A DNA stretch of 64,000 nt from an uncultured Pseudomonadota bacterium (GCA_903829815.1 CAIKRR010000029.1:158931-222930), one strand, 5' to 3'; shown: positions 18,092 through 26,744, numbered from the stretch's first letter. The notes: a model not told the origin generated them from the sequence alone. Translations and numbers: made by a program.

Positions 18092-18766
18092 ATGAACCCG
18101 CAAAAACGCCATCAGATCTTCTCGCGCCTGCGCACTGCCAATCCGGAGCCGCGCACCGAACTGCTCTATGACTCGACCTACCAGTTGCTGGTGGCGGTGA
18201 TCCTCTCGGCACAGTCGACCGACCGCGGCGTGAATATCGCGACCCGAGGCCTGTTCAAGGCTGCGCGTACCCCGACCGAAATGGTGGCACTGGGGCTCGA
18301 AGGCCTCGAGGCGCATGTAAAGACCATTGGTCTGTATCACAACAAGGCAAGGAACATCCTCGCAACCTCGCAGCAACTCATCGATCTTCACGGCGGCGCA
18401 GTGCCTGCCGAGCGCGAAGCCCTGGAAGCCCTGCCTGGGGTCGGTCGCAAGACCGCCAACGTGGTATTGAACGTGGCCTTCGGCCAGGCCGTGATGGCCG
18501 TGGACACCCACATCTTTCGCGTATCCAATCGGACCCGCATCGCCCCCGGCAAGACCGAACGTGCGGTCGAAGACCGTTTGGTGAAATTCATCGCACCCGA
18601 GTTCATGCAACATGCCCACCACTGGCTGATACTGCTGGGACGCTATGTCTGCAAGGCCCGCCGCCCCGAATGCTTCCAGTGCCCTATCGCCGATCTGTGC
18701 GAGTACCGTGCGAAGACCCCCGCCCCGGCAGCCCCCGCTGCCCGCAGCCCCAATCGACCTGACTGA
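18092..18766 (+). CDS. nth: Endonuclease III
   Basis: 224 residues; a DNA glycosylase/AP lyase that removes oxidised pyrimidines. The helix-hairpin-helix LPGVGRKTANVVL contains the catalytic Lys, the catalytic Asp is in AVDTHIFRVSNR, and the 4Fe-4S motif C-x6-C-x2-C-x5-C is seen in CKARRPECFQCPIADLC. The ATG at 18092 gives the usual N-terminus (MNPQKRHQIFSRLR). A Pro/Ala tail of about 20 residues follows the cluster. DUF1841 follows after 11 bases. Confidence 0.97.
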   Translation: MNPQKRHQIFSRLRTANPEPRTELLYDSTYQLLVAVILSAQSTDRGVNIATRGLFKAARTPTEMVALGLEGLEAHVKTIGLYHNKARNILATSQQLIDLHGGAVPAEREALEALPGVGRKTANVVLNVAFGQAVMAVDTHIFRVSNRTRIAPGKTERAVEDRLVKFIAPEFMQHAHHWLILLGRYVCKARRPECFQCPIADLCEYRAKTPAPAAPAARSPNRPD

Positions 18767-18777
18767 GACCCCAGCGG

Positions 18778-19191
18778 ATGTTCAACCCGACACGCGACCA
18801 GGTACGCGCCTTCTTTCGTGGCACGCTCGAGAAATATCGGCAAAAGGCCCCCCTCGAGGGACTCGAGCAGGTCGCGGCTGCCCTGCTCATCGACCACCCC
18901 GAATATCACCCGCTGATGCAATCATCCGATGCGCCGATCGCTCCGAGTGAGGCCAATCCGTTTCTGCACCTGTCGATGCACCTGGCACTCGAAGAGCAGT
19001 ACGCCATCGATCAGCCACCGGGTGTGCGGGCCGCGCTTGACCAACTGAGCCACCGGCATGGGCAACACGAAGGGCGCCACGAGGCGATGGAATGCCTCGG
19101 CGAGATGCTGTGGCGATCGCAGCGCGACAACGCCCCACCGGACGCAGGGGCCTACCTGGAAAGCCTGCTCACCCGTGCCAGCAAGGACTGA
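18778..19191 (+). CDS. DUF1841 family protein
   Basis: 137 residues, recognised as DUF1841 by MFNPTRDQVRAFF at the start, the central HPEYHPLM, and the conserved HLSMHLALEEQYAIDQP and HEAMECLGEMLW segments. It is mostly helical and cytoplasmic. The function is unknown. In betaproteobacteria this family is regularly next to nth, as here (11 bases), so a role linked to DNA repair or to the Fe-S enzyme is possible but unproven. No terminator is obvious in the 103 bases to the next gene. Confidence 0.88.
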   Translation: MFNPTRDQVRAFFRGTLEKYRQKAPLEGLEQVAAALLIDHPEYHPLMQSSDAPIAPSEANPFLHLSMHLALEEQYAIDQPPGVRAALDQLSHRHGQHEGRHEAMECLGEMLWRSQRDNAPPDAGAYLESLLTRASKD

Positions 19192-19294
19192 GAGGAACGG
19201 CCTGGATAAACCGCATCGCGCGACCGCCCATCGATTCTGAGCAGCGACCGCAAGCAACCGTCAGGGGCGCAGGCGTCACCCGCTTGCCGACCGA

Positions 19295-19669
19295 TCAGCG
19301 AATGACCTTGAGAGGTCCTTTCTGCGATGCAAACCAGGCGGCCAGGTCCTCGATCTCCGCGACGGAGAGAGGCTGCGCCATGCCGGCCATGATCGCATTC
19401 TTGCGAGCACCCGACTTGTACTGCTTCAGTGCCTGCACGAGATACTCCTCGTGCTGCCCCGCCAGACGCGGATAGTCGGGAAAGGTCGCGACCCCTGTGC
19501 CATCGACACCATGACAGGCACCACAGACCGCCTTTGCCTTCTCGCCACCCGAGGCCGCATTGCCGGCCTGCGCATTCACACCGACGACGAGACCGACTGC
19601 CATAGTGACGAGCATCGCCAGGCGACGTGCTCCCGAACGATGAACGGCAACGCTGTGCAACTTCGACAT
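19295..19669 (-). CDS. Exported class I cytochrome c (second gene of pair)
   Basis: 124 residues: a signal peptide with hydrophobic core AMLVTMAVGLVVGVNAQA, then a c-type haem motif CGACH (Cys49, Cys52, His53) and a probable axial Met in IMAGMAQPLS. GxDGTGVATFPDYPRLAGQHEEYL is typical of cytochrome c4/c553-like single-haem subunits. It would shuttle electrons in the periplasm. The ATG at 19669 is 28 bases after the stop of the other cytochrome gene; they form an operon with a shared promoter upstream. Confidence 0.9.
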   Translation of the reverse strand: MSKLHSVAVHRSGARRLAMLVTMAVGLVVGVNAQAGNAASGGEKAKAVCGACHGVDGTGVATFPDYPRLAGQHEEYLVQALKQYKSGARKNAIMAGMAQPLSVAEIEDLAAWFASQKGPLKVIR

Positions 19670-19697
19670 GGAACCTGTCACTCCGATCACTGGATTG

Positions 19698-20087
19698 TCA
19701 CTGGGCCTTGGCGGCCGCGTAGTAGGCGGCCAGATCGGCCATATCCGTCTCGGACAAGCTGCCGGCAATGGCGCGCATGCTGGGATGGCTGCGCTCGCCT
19801 GCCTTGTAGGCACGCAACGCGCTGATCAGATAGCCCTCGCTCTGTCCCGCGATCAGGGGCACTGCGTAGACCACCGGATAGGCTGTGCGGTAGCCAGGGA
19901 TGCCATGACAGCCTATGCACATCGAATTCTTGGCCTGGGCACGCACCACATCGCCCTTGGCGGCAGCGGTTTCCGCCCAGGCAGCAGAAGGCACCGAGAC
20001 CAGCGCGGCCAGCGCAAGGCTTGCGGCAAGCAAGGAGAGGCGAGATATCCCAGGGGGCAGGCTGGAGAGGATGGACTTCGAGTGCAT
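19698..20087 (-). CDS. Exported class I cytochrome c (first gene of pair)
   Basis: 129 residues: signal peptide ending about Ala38 (SAAWA), haem motif CIGCH (Cys57, Cys60, His61), and a likely axial Met in SHPSMRAIAG. PLIAGQSEGYLISALRAYKAGER resembles the matching stretch of its partner, so the two look like diverged copies or the two halves of a cytochrome c4-like dihaem protein split into separate genes. It is transcribed from a recognisable promoter at 20123-20151 and divergent from the moxR-like gene. Confidence 0.9.
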   Translation of the reverse strand: MHSKSILSSLPPGISRLSLLAASLALAALVSVPSAAWAETAAAKGDVVRAQAKNSMCIGCHGIPGYRTAYPVVYAVPLIAGQSEGYLISALRAYKAGERSHPSMRAIAGSLSETDMADLAAYYAAAKAQ

Positions 20088-20122
20088 GGTGACTGGCGCA
20101 GGCTGATTGAGTTATGCCCTCG

Positions 20123-20151
20123 ATTGTACCCGAGCCCCCCGACATGGGCAA
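20123..20151 (-). promoter_or_regulatory. Sigma-70 type promoter of the cytochrome c pair
   Basis: Read on the minus strand: -35 TTGCCC (20151-20146), exactly 17 bases, then -10 TACAAT (20128-20123), about 35 bases before the start codon at 20087. The -35 lies inside the palindrome ATGGGCAAAGCCCAT (20144-20158), which could bind a regulator and touches a possible -10 (TACAAT, 20158-20163) pointing towards the moxR-like gene. Confidence 0.6.
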
Positions 20152-20241
20152 AGCCCATACAATCGCGACCCGGGCATCGATCACATCGACCAATCCCTGA
20201 GATCCAGGGTGCCCCCCCACCGACCTGTCCGGAGATGTCGC

Positions 20242-21084
20242 ATGCGATTTGTTGGGTCTGCCGATTACGTAGCCACCGAGGACCTCAAGCTTGCCGTCAA
20301 CGCCGCCATCACGCTGCGCCGGCCACTGCTGGTGAAGGGCGAGCCTGGAACCGGCAAGACGATGCTGGCCGAACAGGTTGCCGCCACGCTGGGCCTGCCG
20401 CTGCTCGAGTGGCATGTCAAGTCGACCACCAAGGCGCAACAGGGGCTCTACGAATACGACGCGGTCTCGCGGCTGCGTGACTCGCAACTCGGTGACAACC
20501 GCGTGCAGGACATTTCCAACTACATCGTGCGCGGTACCTTGTGGCAGGCGTTTGCGAGCGAGACGCCCGTCGTCCTGCTGATCGATGAGATCGACAAGGC
20601 CGACATCGAGTTCCCCAACGATCTGCTGCGCGAAATCGACCGCATGGAGTTTCATGTCTACGAAACCCGCGAGATGGTGCGTGCACGCCACCGGCCGCTC
20701 GTATTCATTACCTCGAACAATGAAAAGGAGTTGCCCGATGCCTTTCTGCGACGCTGCTTCTTCCACTACATCCGGTTTCCCGACCGTGAGACCCTGGCAC
20801 AAATCGTCGAGGTGCACTTCCCCGGCATCCGCAAGGAACTCCTGCGCGAGGCGCTGGAAGCCTTCTTCGAGGTGCGCGACACCCCAGGACTGAAAAAGAA
20901 GCCATCGACTTCGGAATTGATCGACTGGCTCAAGCTGCTGCTGGCCGAGGACATCTCACCCGAAGTCCTGCGTTCGAAAGATCGCAAGACCATCATCCCG
21001 CCGATGCACGGCGCACTGCTCAAGAACGAGCAGGACGTGCACTTGTTCGAGCGACTGGTGTTCCTGTCGCGCCAATCGCGCTGA
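20242..21084 (+). CDS. MoxR-family AAA+ ATPase
   Basis: 280 residues. Walker A GEPGTGKT (Lys39-Thr40), Walker B VVLLIDEIDKAD (Asp115-Glu116), a sensor-1 like FITSNNEKELPDAF and arginine-finger region LRRCFFHYIRFPD define a MoxR-type AAA+ ATPase. These act with a VWA-domain partner as chaperones that insert metal cofactors or mature enzyme complexes (as CoxD/CoxE for CO dehydrogenase). The start ATG at 20242 has GGAG upstream. The VWA gene follows after 28 bases. Which client is served here is unknown; the divergent cytochromes are candidates. Confidence 0.9.
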   Translation: MRFVGSADYVATEDLKLAVNAAITLRRPLLVKGEPGTGKTMLAEQVAATLGLPLLEWHVKSTTKAQQGLYEYDAVSRLRDSQLGDNRVQDISNYIVRGTLWQAFASETPVVLLIDEIDKADIEFPNDLLREIDRMEFHVYETREMVRARHRPLVFITSNNEKELPDAFLRRCFFHYIRFPDRETLAQIVEVHFPGIRKELLREALEAFFEVRDTPGLKKKPSTSELIDWLKLLLAEDISPEVLRSKDRKTIIPPMHGALLKNEQDVHLFERLVFLSRQSR

Positions 21085-21112
21085 GTGCCTCTGCGAGAGG
21101 CAACTCAAGACC

Positions 21113-22288
21113 ATGCTCATCGACTTTTTCCTCACGCTGCGCCGGCACCGTTTGCCGGTGTCACTGAAAGAACACCTGATGCTGATCGAGGCGATTCGGG
21201 ACGGCATCATCGGACCCGATATCGATGCGTTTTATCTGCTTGCGCGCGCTGCCCTGATCAAGGATGAGTCGCTCTACGATCGCTACGATCTGGCTTTCGC
21301 CGAGTATTTCAAGGGGGTGCAGGCACTCACCGGCCTCACCGCCGACATTCCGCTCGAGTGGCTGCGCCGGCAGGCCGAACTCGAACTGACCCCCGAGGAG
21401 CGCGCGCAGATCGAGGCCATGGGTGGTTGGGAAAAGCTCATGGAAACCCTGCGCAAGCGGCTCGAGGAACAGCACGAGCGCCATCAAGGCGGCAACCGGA
21501 TGATAGGCACTGCCGGGACCTCCCCGTTTGGTGCGTTCGGGTTCAACCCCGAAGGCGTGCGCATCGGTCAGGATGCATCGCGCCATCGGCGTGCGGTCAA
21601 GGTCTGGGATCAACGCGAATTCCGCAACCTCGACGGCACCGCAGAACTGGGCACTCGCAACATCAAGGTGGCGCTCCGGCGCTTGCGCCGTTTCGCTCGC
21701 GAGGGTGCTGCCGACGAACTGGACCTTGAACACACCATCAGCGGCACCGCGCGAAATGCAGGCCTGCTCGACATCCAGATGCGCCCGGAACGGCGCAACG
21801 CCATCAAGGTGCTGCTCTTTCTGGACATCGGCGGCTCGATGGATGACCACATCCGGCTGTGCGAAGAACTTTTTTCGGCAGCCCGCAGCGAGTTCAAACG
21901 TCTGGAGCACTTCTACTTCCACAACTGCCTCTACGAGCATGTCTGGAAGGACAACCGGCGGCGCCTCTCGGAGCGCACCCGCACGGTCGACGTGCTCAAC
22001 AAGTACGGACATGATCACAAGGTGATCTTCATCGGAGACGCAACGATGAGCCCCTACGAGATCCTGCAACCGGGCGGCTCGCTCGAGTACGCCAATGAAG
22101 AACCCGGTGCAGCCTGGCTCAAGCGGGTTCTGGACACCTGGCCTCGAACGGTCTGGTTGAACCCGGAACCCGAGGAGCTCTGGGGCTATCGTCAGTCGGT
22201 TGCCATCATCCGCGACCTGTTCAAGGGTCGAATGTTCCCGACCACGCTGCAGGGGCTGGAACAGGCCATGAAAGTGCTATCGCGATAG
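21113..22288 (+). CDS. VWA domain protein, CoxE-like
   Basis: 391 residues, partner of the MoxR-like ATPase. The C-terminal von Willebrand A domain has a MIDAS-type sequence LFLDIGGSMDDH (Asp238, Ser242, where the usual middle Ser is Gly, as is common in this group). The N-terminal part (MLIDFFLTLRRHRLPVSLKE) and the Gly/Arg-rich middle (about 120-165) fit the CoxE-like family. No signal peptide, so cytoplasmic. The end overlaps the convergent diguanylate cyclase gene by 12 bases. Confidence 0.88.
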   Translation: MLIDFFLTLRRHRLPVSLKEHLMLIEAIRDGIIGPDIDAFYLLARAALIKDESLYDRYDLAFAEYFKGVQALTGLTADIPLEWLRRQAELELTPEERAQIEAMGGWEKLMETLRKRLEEQHERHQGGNRMIGTAGTSPFGAFGFNPEGVRIGQDASRHRRAVKVWDQREFRNLDGTAELGTRNIKVALRRLRRFAREGAADELDLEHTISGTARNAGLLDIQMRPERRNAIKVLLFLDIGGSMDDHIRLCEELFSAARSEFKRLEHFYFHNCLYEHVWKDNRRRLSERTRTVDVLNKYGHDHKVIFIGDATMSPYEILQPGGSLEYANEEPGAAWLKRVLDTWPRTVWLNPEPEELWGYRQSVAIIRDLFKGRMFPTTLQGLEQAMKVLSR

Positions 22289-24028
22289 AAATCCATCGCC
22301 CGCACGGCGCGCCGGAAACGGCACCACCGTGCGGGTGCGATCGAAGCGCGCCTCGATCTGGGCAGCTGGCAGCGGCATTGCCAGAAGCGCCCCCGACCAG
22401 GCATCGACACCCAGACCGCGCAGCAGGTCGAGCTCCGCGCTCGTGCTCACACCATCGACAGCAACCCGCAGACCAATCGCACGGGCAAACTCGATGCTCG
22501 CCCGAAGCATCACCCGCCCGGCCAGATCCTCACGGGCTGAACTCAACCATTCGGGGCCCAGCCTCACGCCGGTGAGCGGGAGTTGCCGAAGGTACCGACC
22601 GGTCGAGTATCCGCAGCCAAAGTCGGTGACGACCACCGAACAGCCCTGCTCCCGCAAGCCGCTCACGATCTGACGACTCCGATCCAGATCGGTTACCAGC
22701 ACCGACTCGCCGATCGCAAACTCGACATGGCGTGGTTCGATCGCATGGCGTACCAACGCGGTGCGCACCGTATCGACAAAGGCCAGCTCGAACTGACGCG
22801 CGGCGAGGTCGAGGCAGACCGGCACTCCGAAGCGCGACTGATCGGCCCAGGTCCGAATCTGGCCAAAGGCTGCGTTGATCATCCACTGATCGATGAGTCT
22901 GCCCAGACCGATCTGGTCGGCCACATCCATGAATTCGGCCGGAGCCACTGAATGAGCCCCGACGCGATTCCAGGTCAGGGACGCGCGCAAGCCGCCCAGT
23001 GCATCTGAGGGCAGGTCCCATGCCGGTTCATACAAGGAGACAAACTCGCTGCGCAAGGCCGAACGTCGCAGGTCACTCTCCAGACGCGATCGAACCAGCG
23101 CCCGTTCATTGGTCTCGGCAGAAAAGAATTGCCAGGTGCGACGGCCCTGCGCCTTGGCTGCATACATGGCCGAATCGGCATTGCGCAGCAGCGCCTGTGC
23201 GTCGGCTGCATCGCCCGGAAACAGACTGATGCCGATGCTCGCATTGGCCGTGACACGATGGCCCTCGAGCACGAACGGCGGTGCGAGGGCCTGCAGAATC
23301 TTGCCAGCGACGTGTCCAGCATCAACCGACGCACGCAATCCGTTGAGCAGCACCACGAACTCGTCGCCGCCGATGCGGGCCAGCGTATCCTGCCGTCGTA
23401 CCATTTGGCTGAGCCGGTGAGATGCCTCGCGCAGCAGGATGTCGCCAACCGCATGACCCAGCGTATCGTTGATGCGCTTGAAATGATCGAAGTCGATGAA
23501 TAGAACCGCCACCTGACGGCCTTCGCGTGCTGCCGTGGCGAGGGCGGTGTGGAGCCGATCATCGAGCAGGAGTCGATTGGGGAGGCCGGTGAGCGCATCG
23601 TGCATCGCTCGCTGCCGGCTCGAGTCCTCGACGCGCTTGCGTTCCGTGATGTCGAGCAGATGGACCACTTCGTGGCGCCGGCCATCGAGGAGGCATTCGG
23701 CCGAAGTACGAAGCACGTCACGCCCCTCGCCGTTGGCTGCAACCACGCGCCAATTGTCCTGACTGCCAGCGGGCGACCCGACCCGATCTGCCGCGGCGTC
23801 GGGGGAATCTTCGGCCGTATGGGTGGGCGTCGTGCGCCACAGCCCCAGTTCACCGGGCGTGCAACCGATTGCCGTCGCTGCCGGATGCCCGAAGTAGCGG
23901 ACCCACGCGGGGTTGACGGCAACCAGCCGACCCGAATGCAGATCGACGACATGAATCGGACATGGCGCGGCCTCGAATGCAACCGCACCCAGCCTGCTCA
24001 GGTCGTGCATTGTGTTGCCCAGTTCCAC
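22277..24028 (-). CDS. PAS-GGDEF-degenerate EAL protein, probable diguanylate cyclase
   Basis: 583 residues, no membrane segment. A PAS domain (about 12-130) is followed by a GGDEF domain with an intact catalytic signature GGDEF at 220-224 and an intact inhibitory I-site RxxD at 211-214, exactly five residues upstream. The EAL domain (about 330-560) has lost its key residues: the EAL position reads RAS, the Asn-ligand motif is LDLAARQ, the DDFG motif is TDFG, and the K-I-D motif is RLG. It should therefore make, not degrade, c-di-GMP. GTG at 24028 has GGGGGTGA upstream; ATG at 24010 is possible. It lies 173 bases behind the GspE-like gene. Confidence 0.9.
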   Translation of the reverse strand: MELGNTMHDLSRLGAVAFEAAPCPIHVVDLHSGRLVAVNPAWVRYFGHPAATAIGCTPGELGLWRTTPTHTAEDSPDAAADRVGSPAGSQDNWRVVAANGEGRDVLRTSAECLLDGRRHEVVHLLDITERKRVEDSSRQRAMHDALTGLPNRLLLDDRLHTALATAAREGRQVAVLFIDFDHFKRINDTLGHAVGDILLREASHRLSQMVRRQDTLARIGGDEFVVLLNGLRASVDAGHVAGKILQALAPPFVLEGHRVTANASIGISLFPGDAADAQALLRNADSAMYAAKAQGRRTWQFFSAETNERALVRSRLESDLRRSALRSEFVSLYEPAWDLPSDALGGLRASLTWNRVGAHSVAPAEFMDVADQIGLGRLIDQWMINAAFGQIRTWADQSRFGVPVCLDLAARQFELAFVDTVRTALVRHAIEPRHVEFAIGESVLVTDLDRSRQIVSGLREQGCSVVVTDFGCGYSTGRYLRQLPLTGVRLGPEWLSSAREDLAGRVMLRASIEFARAIGLRVAVDGVSTSAELDLLRGLGVDAWSGALLAMPLPAAQIEARFDRTRTVVPFPARRAGDGFLSR

Positions 24029-24201
24029 TGGTCACCCCCAGATGCCCGCGCCAGAAGCATTACGCATCTGGCAAGCCCGCGCAGCGACAACATACCCACA
24101 CAGGGGCAGAAGTCGCCGCAAACAACCGGACAACTCGAAGTTCATCGTAGCCTGAATCAAGGCCTGGTGCGACAGGCGAGCCGCCAAGGCCTTGCACAGG
24201 A

Positions 24202-26079
24202 TCAACTGCCAGTGTTCGCCGAGTCCATGACCTGCGGTGCCACCTGCACCACCTCCTCGATCGTGGTGTCACCGGCGGCCACCTTCATCGCACCACTCAC
24301 GCGCAGGCTCTTCATGCCCTCGCGAAAGGCCTGTTCACGAATCGATGCAATGTCGGCACCGGCCGCTACGCGCTTGCGGATCTCCTCGGACATGACCATC
24401 ACTTCATAGATGCCGCTGCGCCCGCGAAAGCCGGTCATGCGGCATTCGAGGCAGCCCACTGGCCGGTACAAGGAGAGCGGGGGTTGCGAGACCCAGGGAC
24501 GCACCAGTTCCTGCCACGGCACCGCCGCCGGATCACGGCTATCGTAGCTTTGGGTGCTGCGACAATTGCGACACAGGGTACGCACCAGACGCTGGGCCAT
24601 CACGCCGAGGATCGTGGCATTGAGCAGATAGGGCGGCACACCCAGGTCGATCAAGCGCGTGATCGCCGATGCCGCATCGTTGGTGTGCAGCGTCGAGAGC
24701 ACCAGATGCCCGGTGAGAGCTGCCTGGATTGCCATTTCGGCTGTTTCCAGATCACGGATCTCGCCCACCATGATGATGTCGGGGTCCTGACGCATGAGAG
24801 CGCGCACGCCTTGCGCGAACCCCAGATCGATCGCCGCGTTCACCTGCATCTGGTTGAAGGCCGGCTCGATCATCTCGATGGGATCTTCGATCGAACAGAC
24901 ATTGACTGCATCCGAGGCGAGAGCCTTCAAGGTCGAATAGAGCGTCGTCGTCTTTCCCGAGCCGGTGGGCCCGGTGACGAGGACGATGCCGTGCGGGCTC
25001 GATGTCATCTGCCCCCACCGGGTCTGGTCCGATTCGGAAAAACCCAGTTCCACGAGATCCTTGACCACCACCTCTGGATCGAAGATGCGCATCACCAGCT
25101 TTTCGCCAAACGCCGTGGGCAGTGTCGACAAACGCAACTCGACTTCGACACCGCCGGCCGTACGGGTCTTGATGCGCCCATCCTGCGGCCGCCGCTTCTC
25201 GATCACGTCCATACGGCCGAGGATCTTGATGCGACTGGTCATGGCAGCGACAACGGTGGGCGGAATCTGGTACACCTGATGCAGCACACCATCGATGCGA
25301 AATCGAACCACCCCGATCTCGCGTCGGGGCTCGATATGGATGTCGCTCGCACGCTGATCGAAGGCGTACTGCCAGAGCCAGTCGACAATGTTGACGATAT
25401 GCTGATCATGGGCGTCGTACTGGCGATTGGCGGCACCCATTTCGACCAGTTGCTCGAAATTGCCCAGTCCCGAGCGCCCCTCGCCCGCTGCGGCAGCCCG
25501 CTTGACCGCATCGGCCAGCGTATAGAACTCGACGATATAGCGCTCGAGATCGAGCGGGTTGACGAACACTCGCTGGATGTCGACGCGCATGATCTGCTGA
25601 AATTCAGCTTCCCATTCGCGCACATGGGGCTGGGCCGTGGCGATGGTCACCGAGCGGGCATTGGCTTCCAGGGGCAGTATGTGAAATCGCTCGGCATACG
25701 CCGATGACATGACCTGGTTGATGTTGGAAAAGTTGATGCGTAACGGATCGATGTGGCGATAGGGCAGGCCGCAGCGCCCGGCATACCACTGCGACAGGCG
25801 ATCAAGGTCGAGCGGCTCCCCAGCCGCCGATCGGGCCTTGGGAGGCGCTCGCCACTTTTCGCTGGCAATGTCGATGAGCGGATGGAGTCGCGAGCCGGCC
25901 AGGCGCCGCGAATCGACGAGGCGCCTGGCCGGCTCCGGCGCCACCATGCCGTCCTCGACGAGCGCATCGACGACTTCCTGCAGTTCGAGCCTCCTGCCTG
26001 CCTTGACAACCGCAGCACCCACTCCCGCGGCCGTCCCGGTGCTGCGGACCGAATTCGATTCACTGGCGGAATTCATCAT
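24202..26079 (-). CDS. GspE/PulE-family secretion or pilus ATPase
   Basis: 625 residues. N-terminal GspE_N-type region (about 25-210), then the motor: Walker A GPTGSGKTTTLYSTL, Asp box and Walker B in DPDIIMVGEIRD, His box GHLVLSTLHTNDA, and a CxxC...CxxC zinc site (CRNC, CLEC) characteristic of GspE/PilB. It powers pseudopilus or pilus assembly in type II secretion or type IV pili. No other gsp or pil gene is in the window, so the apparatus it serves is elsewhere. ATG at 26079 has AAGGGGGTGA upstream. The linear N-terminus does not show the RLGxxL c-di-GMP motif of MshE. Confidence 0.88.
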   Translation of the reverse strand: MMNSASESNSVRSTGTAAGVGAAVVKAGRRLELQEVVDALVEDGMVAPEPARRLVDSRRLAGSRLHPLIDIASEKWRAPPKARSAAGEPLDLDRLSQWYAGRCGLPYRHIDPLRINFSNINQVMSSAYAERFHILPLEANARSVTIATAQPHVREWEAEFQQIMRVDIQRVFVNPLDLERYIVEFYTLADAVKRAAAAGEGRSGLGNFEQLVEMGAANRQYDAHDQHIVNIVDWLWQYAFDQRASDIHIEPRREIGVVRFRIDGVLHQVYQIPPTVVAAMTSRIKILGRMDVIEKRRPQDGRIKTRTAGGVEVELRLSTLPTAFGEKLVMRIFDPEVVVKDLVELGFSESDQTRWGQMTSSPHGIVLVTGPTGSGKTTTLYSTLKALASDAVNVCSIEDPIEMIEPAFNQMQVNAAIDLGFAQGVRALMRQDPDIIMVGEIRDLETAEMAIQAALTGHLVLSTLHTNDAASAITRLIDLGVPPYLLNATILGVMAQRLVRTLCRNCRSTQSYDSRDPAAVPWQELVRPWVSQPPLSLYRPVGCLECRMTGFRGRSGIYEVMVMSEEIRKRVAAGADIASIREQAFREGMKSLRVSGAMKVAAGDTTIEEVVQVAPQVMDSANTGS

Positions 26080-26112
26080 TCACCCCCTTGAACGGGCCGC
26101 TGGAAATGCCCT

Positions 26113-26141
26113 TTGACATTGTTCTCGCGCTTTGCCATCCT
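26113..26141 (+). promoter_or_regulatory. Sigma-70 promoter of the peroxiredoxin gene
   Basis: A perfect -35 TTGACA (26113-26118) is followed after 17 bases by CATCCT (26136-26141), a weak -10, 38 bases before the ATG. A weak -10 with a perfect -35 would suit an activated promoter, but no OxyR site could be recognised with confidence. Confidence 0.45.
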
Positions 26142-26178
26142 GCGGCTCCACCCCTTCTCACTACACACGGAGTTTCCC

Positions 26179-26682
26179 ATGACGATCAAGGTTGGCGACA
26201 CCCTTCCGGCCGGCACACTGACCGAGTTTATCGAAACCGAGCAAGCCGGTTGCTCGCTGGGGCCCAATACCTTCAAGGTCGAAGACCTGGTCAAAGGCAA
26301 GAAGATCGTGATCTTCGGCCTGCCCGGCGCCTTCACCCCGACCTGCTCGGCAAAGCACGTTCCGGGCTATGTCGAACACGGCGCGGCGCTGCGTGCCAAG
26401 GGTGTCGATGAGGTCTGGTGCATTTCCGTGAATGACGCCTTCGTGATGGGCGCCTGGGGCAAGGATCAGAAAGCCGCCGGCAAGGTTCGCATGATGGCTG
26501 ATGGCAGCGCAGCGTACACCCTGTCGCTTGGCCTCGAACTGGACCTGATCGCGCGCGGCATGGGCATGCGCTCCAACCGCTATGCCATGATCGTCGACAA
26601 CGGTGTCGTGAAGCACCTGGGCGTCGAAGGTCCCGGCAAGTTCGAGGTCTCGAGCGCTGAAGCGATCCTCGCAGCACTCTGA
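26179..26682 (+). CDS. Peroxiredoxin, Prx5 (AhpC/TSA redoxin) type
   Basis: 167 residues; a thiol peroxidase reducing H2O2 or organic peroxides. The peroxidatic Cys56 lies in PGAFTPTCSAKHVPGY, the Prx5 signature, and CISVNDAFVMGAW and RYAMIVDNG follow in order. Other cysteines (Cys25 and the one in VWCIS) are candidates for resolving residues; no glutaredoxin domain is fused, so the reductant is external. ATG at 26179 follows ACGGAG. The gene stands alone with its own promoter and a double hairpin downstream. Confidence 0.93.
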   Translation: MTIKVGDTLPAGTLTEFIETEQAGCSLGPNTFKVEDLVKGKKIVIFGLPGAFTPTCSAKHVPGYVEHGAALRAKGVDEVWCISVNDAFVMGAWGKDQKAAGKVRMMADGSAAYTLSLGLELDLIARGMGMRSNRYAMIVDNGVVKHLGVEGPGKFEVSSAEAILAAL

Positions 26683-26691
26683 TCGAACGCA

Positions 26692-26744
26692 AGCAGGCGG
26701 ACACCTGCTGAACGGGTAGCCGGGGTGGCCTCAAGGTCACCCCG
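26692..26744. terminator. Tandem hairpins between converging genes
   Basis: Hairpin one: AGCAGG (26692-26697) and CCTGCT (26704-26709) with a 6-base loop. Hairpin two: CGGGGTGGCC (26721-26730), loop TCAA, GGTCACCCCG (26735-26744), ten pairs including one G-T. They separate prx (+) and the deacetylase gene (-); the second overlaps the latter's stop codon. No T-run is seen. Confidence 0.55.

Noticed and set aside
24202..24600. MshE-type c-di-GMP binding domain in the GspE-like ATPase, suggested by the neighbouring diguanylate cyclase
   Set aside because: The N-terminal region has no RLGxxL motif pair; the neighbourhood alone is not evidence.
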